From NCBI RefSeq assembly GCF_016756315.1, contig NZ_AP024235.1:496001-560000 (forward strand): 64,000 nucleotides of DNA, in the 5' to 3' direction. Below, in pieces: positions 40,463-47,591 of this stretch (position 1 is the first letter of the stretch; each line of letters opens with the position of its first letter). The position numbers and the translations under genes were made by a program. This DNA comes from Alteromonas sp. KC3 (GTDB lineage Bacteria > Pseudomonadota > Gammaproteobacteria > Enterobacterales > Alteromonadaceae). Below the pieces are notes generated by a model. That model was not told the DNA's origin, searched no databases, and saw only the letters and a program-made list of their open reading frames with translations.

Positions 40463-41068
40463 CTAAACACAGATCTTGCAAAGCTGTTTAATTGTTTTGT
40501 TATATTCTTTACCAACTAAACCAACATTTTGGTGAAACCAAAAAACTGATTTCTTTATTTTGGCTGCATCGAGGGCCTTCTTTGCTTCAACACCATCATT
40601 ATTGATTAATGCTCTAGATGCGTGCCACTTAAAATATTGTATTGGAAAGGTGAGCCTATCAACATTTTTTTCCAACACATCAAGCGCGCAGGCGAACTCA
40701 TTGTCAATTCGTTGCGTTGCCACCAAATACGGATAATCAAGGTATGCCCCTGTTTGGTAGTTTGGAAATTCTTTTTCTTTATCAAGTATCTTTTTGTAAG
40801 TAGCGACACTTTTTTCAAAGTCAGCCAATGCAAAAAATGCATTTGCTTTAGCCAATAGTGCACGGAGGTCTTCGAACTCACTCTTTCTTGATTCAAAGTA
40901 TTCGTTGATCAAACGAAGCGTTACCAATGGATGACTTTCAGCCAAGGTAAGTGCTTGGATAACCAAATATTGCTCTCTTTGCGTTCTTGCTCGATTCAAT
41001 TTCGAGTAAAAATGCTCTTCAACTGCGCTATCCCAAACTTTGTTTCTGTACCAATCCTCAGAAGACAC
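40463..41068 (-). CDS. TPR-like hypothetical protein, 201 aa
   Basis: All-helical protein with TPR-like pairs (ALTLAESHPLVTLRLINEYFESR, ALLAKANAFFALADFEKSVATYKKIL). No signal peptide. The start is GTG after AAAGGAATTATT. The decayed attC at 41087 lies right at its 5' side, so it may be the last or an old cassette whose own attC has been lost. Confidence 0.65.
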   Translation of the reverse strand: MSSEDWYRNKVWDSAVEEHFYSKLNRARTQREQYLVIQALTLAESHPLVTLRLINEYFESRKSEFEDLRALLAKANAFFALADFEKSVATYKKILDKEKEFPNYQTGAYLDYPYLVATQRIDNEFACALDVLEKNVDRLTFPIQYFKWHASRALINNDGVEAKKALDAAKIKKSVFWFHQNVGLVGKEYNKTIKQLCKICV

Positions 41069-41086
41069 AATAATTCCTTTGCATAT

Positions 41087-41191
41087 AGCTTTCCATCAAG
41101 GGGCGCTTGCGTATGAGTAAAAACACGCAGGGGCTCAGCGTGTTAGCGCCCCAACGAACGCAGTGAGAGTGTTGATTAGTTGGTTGCACAC
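41087..41191 (-). other. Decayed attC site
   Basis: Over about 100 bp it aligns with the intact sites (AAGGGGCGC, GCGTG, CCCAACGAACGCAGTGAG), but both core ends are lost (TAGTTGGTTGCAC instead of TTTGTTAGGY). It is the leftmost convincing attC. Confidence 0.6.
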
Positions 41192-41210
41192 GTAACGAGA
41201 AAACGTTGCT

Positions 41211-41462
41211 TTAATCGTTGTCTTCATCGGCGCTAAATATACCTCGGAAAAGTGCGGTAAGTGCACCAGACATTGTGTCTTCAATGAAGTCGGTTTTATG
41301 GTCAGTTTTTTTGCGATACTTATTATTCAATTCTTCCATGCGTCTTGATTCAGCGCTTGAGCTTGCGCCATCAAGAAAATCCCTCGCTGCTTTGTTAGAA
41401 GTCGACGCACAGCCATTTAAAAAGGCGCACAACAGCAGAGCCGCTACTAATTTAATCTTCAT
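41211..41462 (-). CDS. Cassette lipoprotein, 83 aa
   Basis: Lipobox LLLCAFLNGCAS, then a short polar mature part rich in charged residues (RRMEELNNKYRKKTDHKTDF) ending in an acidic tail (SADEDND). AGGAAAAGAATATC precedes ATG. Its downstream attC is decayed. Unknown function; one of several lipoproteins in the array. Confidence 0.65.
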   Translation of the reverse strand: MKIKLVAALLLCAFLNGCASTSNKAARDFLDGASSSAESRRMEELNNKYRKKTDHKTDFIEDTMSGALTALFRGIFSADEDND

Positions 41463-41483
41463 GATATTCTTTTCCTAAAAAGT

Positions 41484-41515
41484 TTATAGCGGGCCGCATA
41501 ATGGGTAAAACTATG
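41484..41515 (-). other. attC remnant (left part only)
   Basis: AGCGGGCCGCATAATGGG resembles the start of the intact site at 54744 (AACGGCCCGCATAACGGG). The rest of the site is missing, so adjacent cassettes have probably fused. Confidence 0.4.
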
Positions 41516-41795
41516 CAGTAAAAAAAGGCCACTTACTAGTCGTTCTTATAAGCAAATTGTCAGGTGTTTGTTCGATACATTCAATTTCTTCGATGGCAAA
41601 TGGTAAGGTTGCTTGGTTTTCGATAGCAAGTAGTTCGTTTGGGTACACCAGAAGAGCATTTTTAAACGTACTACCGTCTTTAAGGTGTAGGTTTACGATA
41701 GAAGCATCTTGCTTGAATTCTTCGAAAGGACCGAAGGCCTCCACCAACTCTAGTGGTATTTTAAATCCGTTCAATTTTAGCCTTCCTTGTAACAT
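41511..41795 (-). CDS. Cassette hypothetical protein, 94 aa
   Basis: A small soluble alpha/beta protein (VEAFGPFEEFKQDASIVNLHLKDGSTFKNALLVYP, EIECIEQTPDNLLI). It starts 3 nt or so after the decayed attC at its 5' side, the usual cassette layout. No family recognised. Confidence 0.6.
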   Translation of the reverse strand: MLQGRLKLNGFKIPLELVEAFGPFEEFKQDASIVNLHLKDGSTFKNALLVYPNELLAIENQATLPFAIEEIECIEQTPDNLLIRTTSKWPFFTA

Positions 41796-41876
41796 GACTT
41801 TTCAATAAAGGATGAAACCGCCCTGTGTGTATGCGTCCCAGCGAAGGAAGTGAGTGCCTATAGTGGCTTGCTATAC
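41796..41876 (-). other. Decayed attC site
   Basis: ACTTTTCAATAAAGG and GCGTCCCAGCGAAGGAAGTG match intact sites. The inner stem is shortened and the right core reads TTGCTATAC. Confidence 0.6.
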
Positions 41877-42194
41877 ACTGTGTTCATTATTGCCTTGAAT
41901 AGGTTGTTTGAAAGTTACTTTAATTGGTTTGAAAAATGAGTAAACCCAAAGACCTAAGATACAGAAAAGCCAAATGAATAGTGACATGAAAAAAGTGAAA
42001 AATGGCCACATTGCGAGAGCAAGTAGAAAACCAGATACTCCAAACACGGGCTCATTATTCCAACGAACACTTTCAAGCCCGAAGAAAGCGCCAATACCAC
42101 ACCCTATAAAAAATACAGCAAACCCCAAAAATACGCCTATGAAAAGAATCTTAAATAAAGATTTCTTAGAAATTTTCTTAGCTACAACTTCCAT
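41871..42194 (-). CDS. Cassette membrane protein, 107 aa
   Basis: Two long helices (LFKILFIGVFLGFAVFFIGCGIGAFFGL and LLALAMWPFFTFFMSLFIWLFCILGLWVY) with cytosolic basic ends. Stop codon lies in the core of the downstream attC. AGGGAAGTATAGAA before ATG. Unknown. Confidence 0.65.
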   Translation of the reverse strand: MEVVAKKISKKSLFKILFIGVFLGFAVFFIGCGIGAFFGLESVRWNNEPVFGVSGFLLALAMWPFFTFFMSLFIWLFCILGLWVYSFFKPIKVTFKQPIQGNNEHSV

Positions 42195-42238
42195 TTCTAT
42201 ACTTCCCTAAAGAGTTAGTCTTACTCCAAAATACGTTG

Positions 42239-42372
42239 ACAACAATATCAAGCGAAGCGCTGGTAGCCTACATATTTTTGTTCCTTGCGAGCCCGCGAAC
42301 GATTTAATATGTTTGCATGTGCGTTCTTGCCCCTAGCGAGCGCAGCGAGTGTTGATTCGTTTGTTTTACGCA
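42239..42372 (-). other. Two tandem decayed attC sites
   Basis: 42239-42310 aligns with the intact site at 54744 (TCAAGCGAAGCG, AGCCTACATATTTTTGTTCC, TTTAATATGTTTGCATG). 42311-42372 repeats only the right half (CTAGCGAGCGCAGCGAGTG, CGTTTGTTTTACG). Between them there is no room for a gene. Confidence 0.6.
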
Positions 42373-42374
42373 AT

Positions 42375-42403
42375 TTGCCACACCTGTAGCGCATTGCTAC
42401 AAT
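42375..42403 (+). promoter_or_regulatory. Promoter and overlapping operator of the toxin-antitoxin pair
   Basis: TTGCCA, a 17-nt spacer and TACAAT form a near-consensus sigma-70 promoter 29 nt before the antitoxin ATG. A perfect inverted repeat (TGTAGC/GCTACA, 42385-42401) overlaps spacer and -10, as expected for autorepression by the antitoxin. Confidence 0.75.
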
Positions 42404-42431
42404 GTCGTGATGAACTATTAGGAGAAATATT

Positions 42432-42653
42432 ATGGCAACCGCGAGCGTAAGACTAGACCAAGATCTAGTTGAGAAAGCTACCATTATGGGCAAAGCACTG
42501 AACCGAACTATGCCAAAACAGATTGAGCACTGGGCAAAAATAGGTGAAATGATGGAAGATAATCCTGATTTACCATACGAATTCGTGAAACAGGCAATTA
42601 TTTCCAAAGCGGAAAAAGAGGCTGGAAAATTGGAGCCATACGATTTTGGCTAA
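42432..42653 (+). CDS. ParD-like antitoxin
   Basis: 73 aa matching the ParD-like antitoxin family: the ribbon-helix-helix start MATASVRLDQDLVEKATIMGK, then NRTMPKQIEHWAKIGEMMEDNPDLPYEF and a charged tail that would cover the toxin. It should bind its own operator (repeat over the promoter) and neutralise the following toxin. Good AGGAG site. It is one of the few plus-strand genes in the array and has its own promoter. Confidence 0.87.
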   Translation: MATASVRLDQDLVEKATIMGKALNRTMPKQIEHWAKIGEMMEDNPDLPYEFVKQAIISKAEKEAGKLEPYDFG

Positions 42654-42936
42654 GATTACGAGTGTCTTACAGACAGCTAATTTTAAGAGAGCAGTAAAGA
42701 AGTTACATAAGAATCAGAAAAAAGATTTAGATAAAGCTGTAAAGGAACTGATCGACGATCCTCTTCTAGGTGATCAGAAAAAAGGCGACCTTGCTTTTCT
42801 TCGCGTGCACAAGTTCAAGATGGTTAAGCAGTTAACCCTATTAGGTTACAGCTACGAGGACGGCACTGTAATACTTGAATTAATAGCTCTTGGTTCTCAT
42901 GAAAACTTTTACCGCGATGTTAAAAAGTTATTCTGA
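42646..42936 (+). CDS. RelE/ParE-superfamily toxin
   Basis: 96 aa with the RelE/ParE-type fold: TANFKRAVKKLHKNQKKDLDKAVKELIDDPLLGDQKKGDLAFLRVHKFKM is cut here to its landmark GDLAFLRVHKF, then LGYSYEDGTVILELIALGSHENFYRDVKKLF. The end ENFYRDVKK is typical. The TTG start overlaps the antitoxin stop by 8 nt. Such toxins act on ribosome-bound mRNA or gyrase; which one is not clear. Pairs like this stabilise cassette arrays. Confidence 0.85.
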   Translation: MAKITSVLQTANFKRAVKKLHKNQKKDLDKAVKELIDDPLLGDQKKGDLAFLRVHKFKMVKQLTLLGYSYEDGTVILELIALGSHENFYRDVKKLF

Positions 42937-42944
42937 CCAATTGC

Positions 42945-43051
42945 GTATAACTTTTAAATAAGGGGCGCAGACGCGTGGACTACAACGCGAAGAAGCCCTG
43001 CTTGTATTCGCCCCAGTGACCGAAGGAAACGACTTAAGCGTTTTGTTATAT
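42945..43051 (-). other. attC site
   Basis: GTATAAC core, then ACTTTTAAATAAGGGGCGC, and GTTATAT at the other end. It supplies the TAA stop of the 145-aa membrane gene. Confidence 0.85.
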
Positions 43052-43483
43052 GCCATGCCGCATAGCCTCCTCTCGAAAGGCTTTATAGTTTTCAGCATAC
43101 TCCCAAATAGAAAACAAATGTCTATTATCTGAGGTAATTAGGCAGTAAATCTGGCAACTGCCGTATTCTTTGGATTTTGCTAACGCATTCCAGGGATAGA
43201 ATGTAGAGTCATTATTGCTTTGCAAGACAATGCCTGTGGCATCAAAGGTAAAGCTAAACCTCAATGTTCCGAGAAAACGGAGCATTAACCAGAAATATTT
43301 ACCGCCCCAATATGTAAGTGCAATACATATGCATGCTAGAAAGAGGAGTGTTTGCCAATCTCCATCCCCGATTCGTTTAGACGAGAGATAGATCATAGAG
43401 ACCGGGCCTAATGAGTATACGGGCAATAAAATCGCCGCGCATATATAAGCTATTATCTTTGTAACTTTTGAATGATGAACCAT
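43046..43483 (-). CDS. Cassette membrane protein, 145 aa
   Basis: Two N-terminal helices (IIAYICAAILLPVYSLGPVSMIYL and TLLFLACICIALTYWGGKYFWLML), then a small PH-like beta domain (LRFSFTFDATGIVLQSNNDSTFYPW, WEYAENYKAFREEAM). The start at MVHHSKVTK follows AAGGTGAAA; an upstream extension runs back into the attC. Stop is provided by attC. Unknown role. Confidence 0.7.
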   Translation of the reverse strand: MVHHSKVTKIIAYICAAILLPVYSLGPVSMIYLSSKRIGDGDWQTLLFLACICIALTYWGGKYFWLMLRFLGTLRFSFTFDATGIVLQSNNDSTFYPWNALAKSKEYGSCQIYCLITSDNRHLFSIWEYAENYKAFREEAMRHGI

Positions 43484-43499
43484 TTTCACCTTGGCATTG

Positions 43500-43612
43500 G
43501 TCTCACCCATTAAGGGGCGATGACACATGGGCTAAAATTAGGAACGAAGTGACGCAGCCCACGTGTATGCGTCCCAGCGAGCGAAGTGAGTGCCTTAATT
43601 TTTTTGTTAGGA
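43500..43612 (-). other. attC site
   Basis: ACCCATTAAGGGGCGATGAC, inner arms ACATGGGCT/AGCCCACGT and GTTAGGA core. The left core is changed to TCTCACC. On the minus strand, GTTAGGAG at the site on its other side gives the next gene a ribosome site. Confidence 0.82.
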
Positions 43613-43963
43613 GCCATTGTTAACAAGAGCCCATACCTTTTCCATAATTATGCCTGAAGCATTATCCGCATGAATGTCATCTTGGCCAATTTCGTTTGCA
43701 CATGACAATCTGATTTCAGATTTTTCTTGCCATAACCCTAAAGAGTTCCTAATACCCATCCCCCATGAAAAATGAAACTTTCCTAATTCTTCCTTTTTTG
43801 TTTCCTGCAATGTTTTAACGCTAGCTTCATCTAATTCTCCAAGAATCGAATTGGCAGCTTCTTGGCATGCATTAGTTTCTTTTGCTGCTAAAGGTGCGGA
43901 ACTATCCGCCAAAGAGCACGAAAAAAGAAAAACTAAAAAGAGACCAATAATTAAATTTTTCAT
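43607..43963 (-). CDS. Cassette lipoprotein, DUF6794-like
   Basis: 118 aa with lipobox LVFLFSCSLADS. The mature half resembles the DUF6794 pattern (FHFSWGMGIRNSLGLWQEKSEIR, HADNASGIIMEKVW) found in small proteins of many bacteria. The ribosome site AGGAG comes from the preceding attC core (GTTAGGAGCCAC before ATG), and the stop from its own attC. Family match is from recall. Confidence 0.68.
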   Translation of the reverse strand: MKNLIIGLFLVFLFSCSLADSSAPLAAKETNACQEAANSILGELDEASVKTLQETKKEELGKFHFSWGMGIRNSLGLWQEKSEIRLSCANEIGQDDIHADNASGIIMEKVWALVNNGS

Positions 43964-43968
43964 GTGGC

Positions 43969-44058
43969 TCCTAACTTTTAAATAAGGGGCGCAAACGCGT
44001 GGGGCATACTAGCGAAGCGCCCCGCGAAGCGGGTTGTGACTTAAGCGTTTTGTTAGGG
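43969..44058 (-). other. attC site, short variant
   Basis: 90 bp, shorter than its neighbours: CTAACTTTTAAATAAGGGGCGC at one end, GCGTTTTGTTAGGG at the other. The middle is GCGAAGCGCCCCGCGAAGCGGG and lacks the GCGTCCCAGC block. Confidence 0.82.
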
Positions 44059-44073
44059 ACGTGCAAAAACAAC

Positions 44074-44346
44074 CTAGCTTTCGTCATTGCTACTATCGCC
44101 CTGCATTTTGCTTTTACTTTGATGTTTCTCTTTGAAATATAAAAACACTTGAACAATAACTAACAGATAACATGAAAGAGCAAGAAAGGCACATGGAGCG
44201 GCCATAAGAATTACACCAGTTACCCAGCCAAAATATGCCATAACCGAACATATGGCACCGATGAAAAGCTCGATTGCGACGGCTTCCCAACTGACGGAGT
44301 AACCGACATTGACTGGTTGAGCATAGTGTTTAAATCTGTACGACAT
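44074..44346 (-). CDS. Cassette membrane protein, 90 aa
   Basis: Two helices (AVAIELFIGAICSVMAYFGWV, GVILMAAPCAFLALSCYLLVIVQVFLYF), then a basic/acidic tail ending SSNDES. The start at MSYRFKHYAQ follows AAGGAAATACGTA; a longer frame beginning MPYVPAPV is a translation of the attC and was dropped. Unknown. Confidence 0.65.
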   Translation of the reverse strand: MSYRFKHYAQPVNVGYSVSWEAVAIELFIGAICSVMAYFGWVTGVILMAAPCAFLALSCYLLVIVQVFLYFKEKHQSKSKMQGDSSNDES

Positions 44347-44364
44347 TACGTATTTCCTTATAGC

Positions 44365-44472
44365 GCCTAACTTTTCAATAACGGGCGCAGGCACGTAGGG
44401 CAAAATGGCGAAGCGGCCCTGCGTGTACGCGTCCCAGCGAACGTAGTGAGCGCTAACAGTTGTTTGTTAGGT
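44365..44472 (-). other. attC site
   Basis: GCCTAAC and GTTAGGT cores are both consensus. Inner arms are CACGTAGGGC and GCCCTGCGTG. Confidence 0.88.
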
Positions 44473-44766
44473 GCGTAACTTACTATGAGCTTGAATAATC
44501 GAAGTGCGAAGCTCGGGAGTAATGTTTACCCACCTTGTCGTTTCTGTTAGCTGTAATTGACAACCAGTTTTGCTAACCAAATTGCAAATATGTGTGAACC
44601 ACTTGGGATAACCCCATTCTCGATTTTGTTGACCAACCAAAACTCTCCGTCTCTGATCCCAGTGAACACCGGCAGCCTCTCGATAAATCATAGGAAAAGA
44701 GGAAGTTGATGGCATTATATAAAGGTGTTCTGTGTTATCTATCCCAATTTCTACGATGTCTTCCAT
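44467..44766 (-). CDS. Cassette hypothetical protein, 99 aa
   Basis: A soluble protein with HLYIMPSTSSFPMIYREAAGVHWDQRRRVLVG and WFTHICNLVSKTGCQLQLTETTRWVNI; it is beta-rich with a C-terminal helix. The frame begins at MEDIVEIG shortly after GTTAGGTGC. The stop is in the attC. No family recognised. Confidence 0.65.
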   Translation of the reverse strand: MEDIVEIGIDNTEHLYIMPSTSSFPMIYREAAGVHWDQRRRVLVGQQNREWGYPKWFTHICNLVSKTGCQLQLTETTRWVNITPELRTSIIQAHSKLRT

Positions 44767-44776
44767 TACTACTAGC

Positions 44777-44856
44777 ACCTAACGCCGCCATAAAAAGGCT
44801 AGCAACTTGTTGCGAGTCCAGCGCTGAAAACGCGTTTTTTGATGGCTTTGTTAGGA
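44777..44856 (-). other. attC site of a divergent type
   Basis: Only 80 bp: ACCTAACGCCGCC to GGCTTTGTTAGGA with inner arms GCAACTTG/TGTTGCGAG and GCGCTGAAAACGCG. It lacks the AAGGGGC and GCGTCCCAGCGA blocks shared by the others, suggesting a cassette imported from another integron. Confidence 0.8.
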
Positions 44857-45357
44857 GCACTTTACCGCACGGTGCTCTATATTCTTACAACCTTTATAGG
44901 TTTTAGGAAAATACTCATTTCTGTTAATTGGCATACACTCGCCGACCTTTATCCAATTTAGCTTATTATCTCGGGAGATCTCTAACTCTAAATATGAAGC
45001 CACTAGGCCTCTACTAGTATCTTTGGACCAATCGAAGTAGTGATAGAATGTTCCATGTGATTGCTCAATTCGATCAGATTTGAAATATTTACTTGTAGAA
45101 GTAGTTACAGTAACTCCATCCTTCACAATTGACAGTTCAGTACTCGTAGGAGTCCAACCCCATGGCCTTTCAGTTTTGATTTTTAGATCTATAATACAAT
45201 TACTCTCAAAACTAGCCTTTTCTATTGCCTCAACTATTTCTATATACTCTTTATATTCTAGTGCTTTCCTGCTCCCCGTTAGATACCAGTTTAGTAGCAC
45301 AAAAAATAACACCAAAGAGATTGTACTAGCTATTTTTTTGATTTTGGCTTTGTCCAT
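44851..45357 (-). CDS. Cassette membrane-anchored protein, 168 aa
   Basis: N-terminal anchor (IASTISLVLFFVLLNWYL), then a long exported domain with three Cys (SNCIIDLKI, GECMPINR, KGCKNIEHRAVKCS) and beta-rich content. It carries the one attC of divergent type in the array. No family recognised. Confidence 0.68.
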   Translation of the reverse strand: MDKAKIKKIASTISLVLFFVLLNWYLTGSRKALEYKEYIEIVEAIEKASFESNCIIDLKIKTERPWGWTPTSTELSIVKDGVTVTTSTSKYFKSDRIEQSHGTFYHYFDWSKDTSRGLVASYLELEISRDNKLNWIKVGECMPINRNEYFPKTYKGCKNIEHRAVKCS

Positions 45358-45364
45358 GCTTTGC

Positions 45365-45472
45365 TCTTAACTTTTAAATAAGGGGGGCAGACATGTGGGG
45401 CATAATGGCGAAGCCGCCCCGCGTGAATGCGTCCCAGCGAACGAAGTGAGTGCGTTTATTGGCTTGTTAGCT
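45365..45472 (-). other. attC site
   Basis: TCTTAAC and GTTAGCT cores; AACTTTTAAATAAGGGGGGC, arms GTGGGGC/GCCCCGC, and GCGTCCCAGCGAACGAAGTG. Confidence 0.87.
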
Positions 45473-45838
45473 GACATTGCCAATAACTACCGCTGACTCT
45501 TGGTTAATAATGAATTGATATCCAAAAGCTAACGTGGTTGTAAATATACTTAGGACGTTTAGATAAAGTGACATTTGTTTATAGCTTCTTTCGTTATCTC
45601 TTTTGTCGTAGTGGTCAATTACGGTCAGCGCAGCATTAACAGCACCCGAGAGCAATGCAACGCAGAAAAATAGTAGAGGCATACCAGTTAATTCAATAGG
45701 GCAAGAGCCTCTTACGCCGGGATATACCAAAGCTTCGTTAGTGAAGCCATAAAGACACATTGCAATTAAGAACACTGCCCAAACGATATTAAAAATTCGG
45801 GTCGATTTAGGAATTTTATTCGGAGAGTAATCTTCCAT
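45467..45838 (-). CDS. Cassette membrane protein, 123 aa
   Basis: Three helices (IFNIVWAVFLIAMCLYGF, MPLLFFCVALLSGAVNAALTVI, YLNVLSIFTTTLAFGYQFII) and short soluble ends. GAGG spaced before ATG. The stop TAA is part of attC GTTAGCT. Unknown. Confidence 0.68.
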   Translation of the reverse strand: MEDYSPNKIPKSTRIFNIVWAVFLIAMCLYGFTNEALVYPGVRGSCPIELTGMPLLFFCVALLSGAVNAALTVIDHYDKRDNERSYKQMSLYLNVLSIFTTTLAFGYQFIINQESAVVIGNVS

Positions 45839-45851
45839 GAATCCTCTTGTC

Positions 45852-45957
45852 AGCTAACACCCCGCTTAGGGGCAAAAATACGTGGGCTATAATGCGAAGC
45901 AGCCCACGTGTTTGCGTCCCAGCGAACGAAGTGAGTGCCTTAATTTTTTTGTTATGT
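45852..45957 (-). other. attC site
   Basis: AGCTAAC and GTTATGT cores, arms ACGTGGGCT/AGCCCACGT. Confidence 0.87.
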
Positions 45958-45978
45958 GTGAGCCGAAATAGCAACTGG

Positions 45979-46248
45979 CTAACCACGCAACAGCTTTACA
46001 AACTTAACTGATTGCTTTACAGCCTCATATGTAAAGAATGCTACAACAGAAACGCTAATCGCAAATTGAATGCTAGCCGGAAGTAAATTCATAAACCTTA
46101 AACCTCGTGAAGTAAATTCGATTGGTTCATTGCTTTGCCATGCGTAATAGAAATGAGAAGCAACCCAGCTAAATAGAGATACTAACAACCAGAGGCTTAA
46201 TGCTCCGATAAATGCTAGCTCAGTATCTCCACCATCTTTATTTGTCAT
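45979..46248 (-). CDS. Cassette membrane protein, 89 aa
   Basis: Two helices (FIGALSLWLLVSLFSWVASHFYYAW and PASIQFAISVSVVAFFTYEAV) with a basic C-terminus. The start MTNKDGGDTE lies just after the preceding attC; upstream codons are attC-derived. Unknown. Confidence 0.63.
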   Translation of the reverse strand: MTNKDGGDTELAFIGALSLWLLVSLFSWVASHFYYAWQSNEPIEFTSRGLRFMNLLPASIQFAISVSVVAFFTYEAVKQSVKFVKLLRG

Positions 46249-46257
46249 CCTTGGAAC

Positions 46258-46374
46258 ACCTAACGCCCCAACTTTGGGGCACAAATACATGGGCTAAAAC
46301 AACGAGCGAAGCGAGGGAGCCCATGTGTTTGTGTCCCAGCGAACGCAGTGAGCGCCAACAGTTGTTTGTTAGCT
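46258..46374 (-). other. attC site of duplicated cassette (copy 1)
   Basis: ACCTAAC and GTTAGCT cores. It is nearly identical to the site at 55306 (one base differs, ACAACG against ATAACG). Confidence 0.88.
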
Positions 46375-46385
46375 GCACATGCTGA

Positions 46386-46781
46386 TTAAACCGCAATTAT
46401 TAATGTTAAACAGACAATAATTAGCCAACCGTAAATACTAAAGTACTTGAGCATATCAGATTGCAACATAGGCAAGTAGTTTTGACTGAACTCTGCTGCT
46501 ACACGTGGAAACATAGCAATACCGAAGCCAATGCTTGGAAACAAAAAGAAAAACATAAAGCGGGGATCGCGAATAGTCGAAACTGGTTCATAGAAGGAAT
46601 AAATGCCTGATTTACCCAAAACTAAAATCATTCCCAAATAAAGCGCAAATAATAAAGAGGCTATTTTTTCAGCCCTCCCCCAAATCTTGGGGTCGTCAAA
46701 AGTGCCATATTCGTTGAAATGACGCACAGCAAAAAAAGACGGAATAGAAATTAAAACAACTGTTGAGATTAATGTTTCCAT
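46386..46781 (-). CDS. Cassette membrane protein, 131 aa (copy 1 of duplicate)
   Basis: Four helices (LISTVVLISIPSFFAV, IASLLFALYLGMILVLG, FMFFFLFPSIGFGIAMF, YGWLIIVCLTLIIAV). The protein begins METLIST right after attC and has no evident ribosome site. A second copy at 55434 encodes the same protein, and gene plus attC differ by only about two bases over 520 bp, so duplication is recent. Confidence 0.68.
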   Translation of the reverse strand: METLISTVVLISIPSFFAVRHFNEYGTFDDPKIWGRAEKIASLLFALYLGMILVLGKSGIYSFYEPVSTIRDPRFMFFFLFPSIGFGIAMFPRVAAEFSQNYLPMLQSDMLKYFSIYGWLIIVCLTLIIAV

Positions 46782-46787
46782 ATTTGC

Positions 46788-46895
46788 AGCTAACTTTTCA
46801 ATAACGGGCGCAGGCACGTAGGGCATAATGGCGAAGCGGCCCTGCGTGTATGCGTCCCAGCGAACGAAGTGAGTGAGTTTATTGAGTTGTTATAT
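46788..46895 (-). other. attC site
   Basis: AGCTAAC and GTTATAT cores. It resembles the 44365 site in its inner arms (GCACGTAGGGC). It is followed on the right by the IS3 remnant. Confidence 0.87.
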
Positions 46896-47129
46896 GCGTG
46901 CATATTACTACCTCATTCTGCTCTGAACTGTCGACGCCAGTTGTAGATTTGTTGCGCGGAAATACCCAGTTCTGCGGCTACGGATTGGTTGGAGTTACCT
47001 TTCTGATCTGCTCGACGAACAGCCTCTTTACGAAACTCTTCAGTGTAAGCGTGAACCTTCTTTTTATTAGCCATAAGTCACCTCTTATCTAACTATAGGA
47101 GATGTCCACTAAGTTTGGGTAAGTCCTGC
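46896..47129 (-). mobile_element. IS3-family remnant in cassette position
   Basis: Contains the OrfA fragment and, at its right side, a likely left IS end (GGACTTACCCAAACTTAGTG on the minus strand, a typical IS3 terminal). The opposite end is missing. Its borders coincide with attC cores on both sides. Confidence 0.6.
46913..47074 (-). pseudogene. IS3-family transposase OrfA remnant
   Basis: A 53-codon frame (begins MANKKKVHAYTEEFRKEAVR) is the N-terminal helix-turn-helix of an IS3/IS911-type OrfA (NQSVAAELGISAQQIYNWRRQ). It ends by TGA before the leucine zipper, and no OrfB follows. It has a normal IS3-like 5' leader. It sits between two attC sites and so behaves as a cassette. Confidence 0.78.
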
Positions 47130-47244
47130 ATATAACACCCGCATAAAGGGCGATAATACATGGGCTAAAATAAGGAACGAAGTGACGCAGCCCATGTATT
47201 AGCGTCCCAGCGAGCTTGCAAGCGATTTAATGCGTTTGTTATGT
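47130..47244 (-). other. attC site
   Basis: ATATAAC and GTTATGT cores; GGGCGATAATACATGGGCT and AGCCCATGTATTAGCG arms. Confidence 0.86.
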
Positions 47245-47253
47245 GCGCACCTC

Positions 47254-47472
47254 TTAAATTTTAAAGCCATCTTTTGACAGGGAGCGACAGTAACGAAAAC
47301 ACATTAAAGCTATTGGCACCTGAAGAAAAGCTAAGCAGTAAAAAAACACCTTAACGGCGGTGTAAGCATCGTAATTTAGTAACTGTATTAAAGATATAAA
47401 GGCGCAGGCTAGAGCAAAGAAAATTTCGAGCTGAACTAAATAATACCTGATTAATTTATTTTTATTTATCAT
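47254..47472 (-). CDS. Cassette small membrane protein, 72 aa
   Basis: Two helices (EIFFALACAFISLIQLL and VKVFFYCLAFLQVPIALMCF), basic ends. The start lies 12 nt after the attC core, with no clear ribosome site. Unknown. Confidence 0.6.
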   Translation of the reverse strand: MINKNKLIRYYLVQLEIFFALACAFISLIQLLNYDAYTAVKVFFYCLAFLQVPIALMCFRYCRSLSKDGFKI

Positions 47473-47484
47473 AGTTTGCTGAGC

Positions 47485-47591
47485 ACATAACTTTTAAATA
47501 AGGGGCGCAGGCATGTGGGCTAAAATGCGAAGCAGCCCACGTGAATGCGTCCCAGCCTGCGCCAGCAGGCGACTTAATTTTTTTGTTATAC
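47485..47591 (-). other. attC site of gene-less cassette family (copy a)
   Basis: ACATAAC and GTTATAC cores. The block CAGCCTGCGCCAGCAGGCGAC is shared with three of the other four copies of this cassette family. Confidence 0.86.

Noticed and set aside
44347..44403. N-terminal extension MPYVPAPVIEKL on two cassette genes (also at 46826)
   Set aside because: It is a translation of the adjacent attC site. True starts lie inside the cassette.
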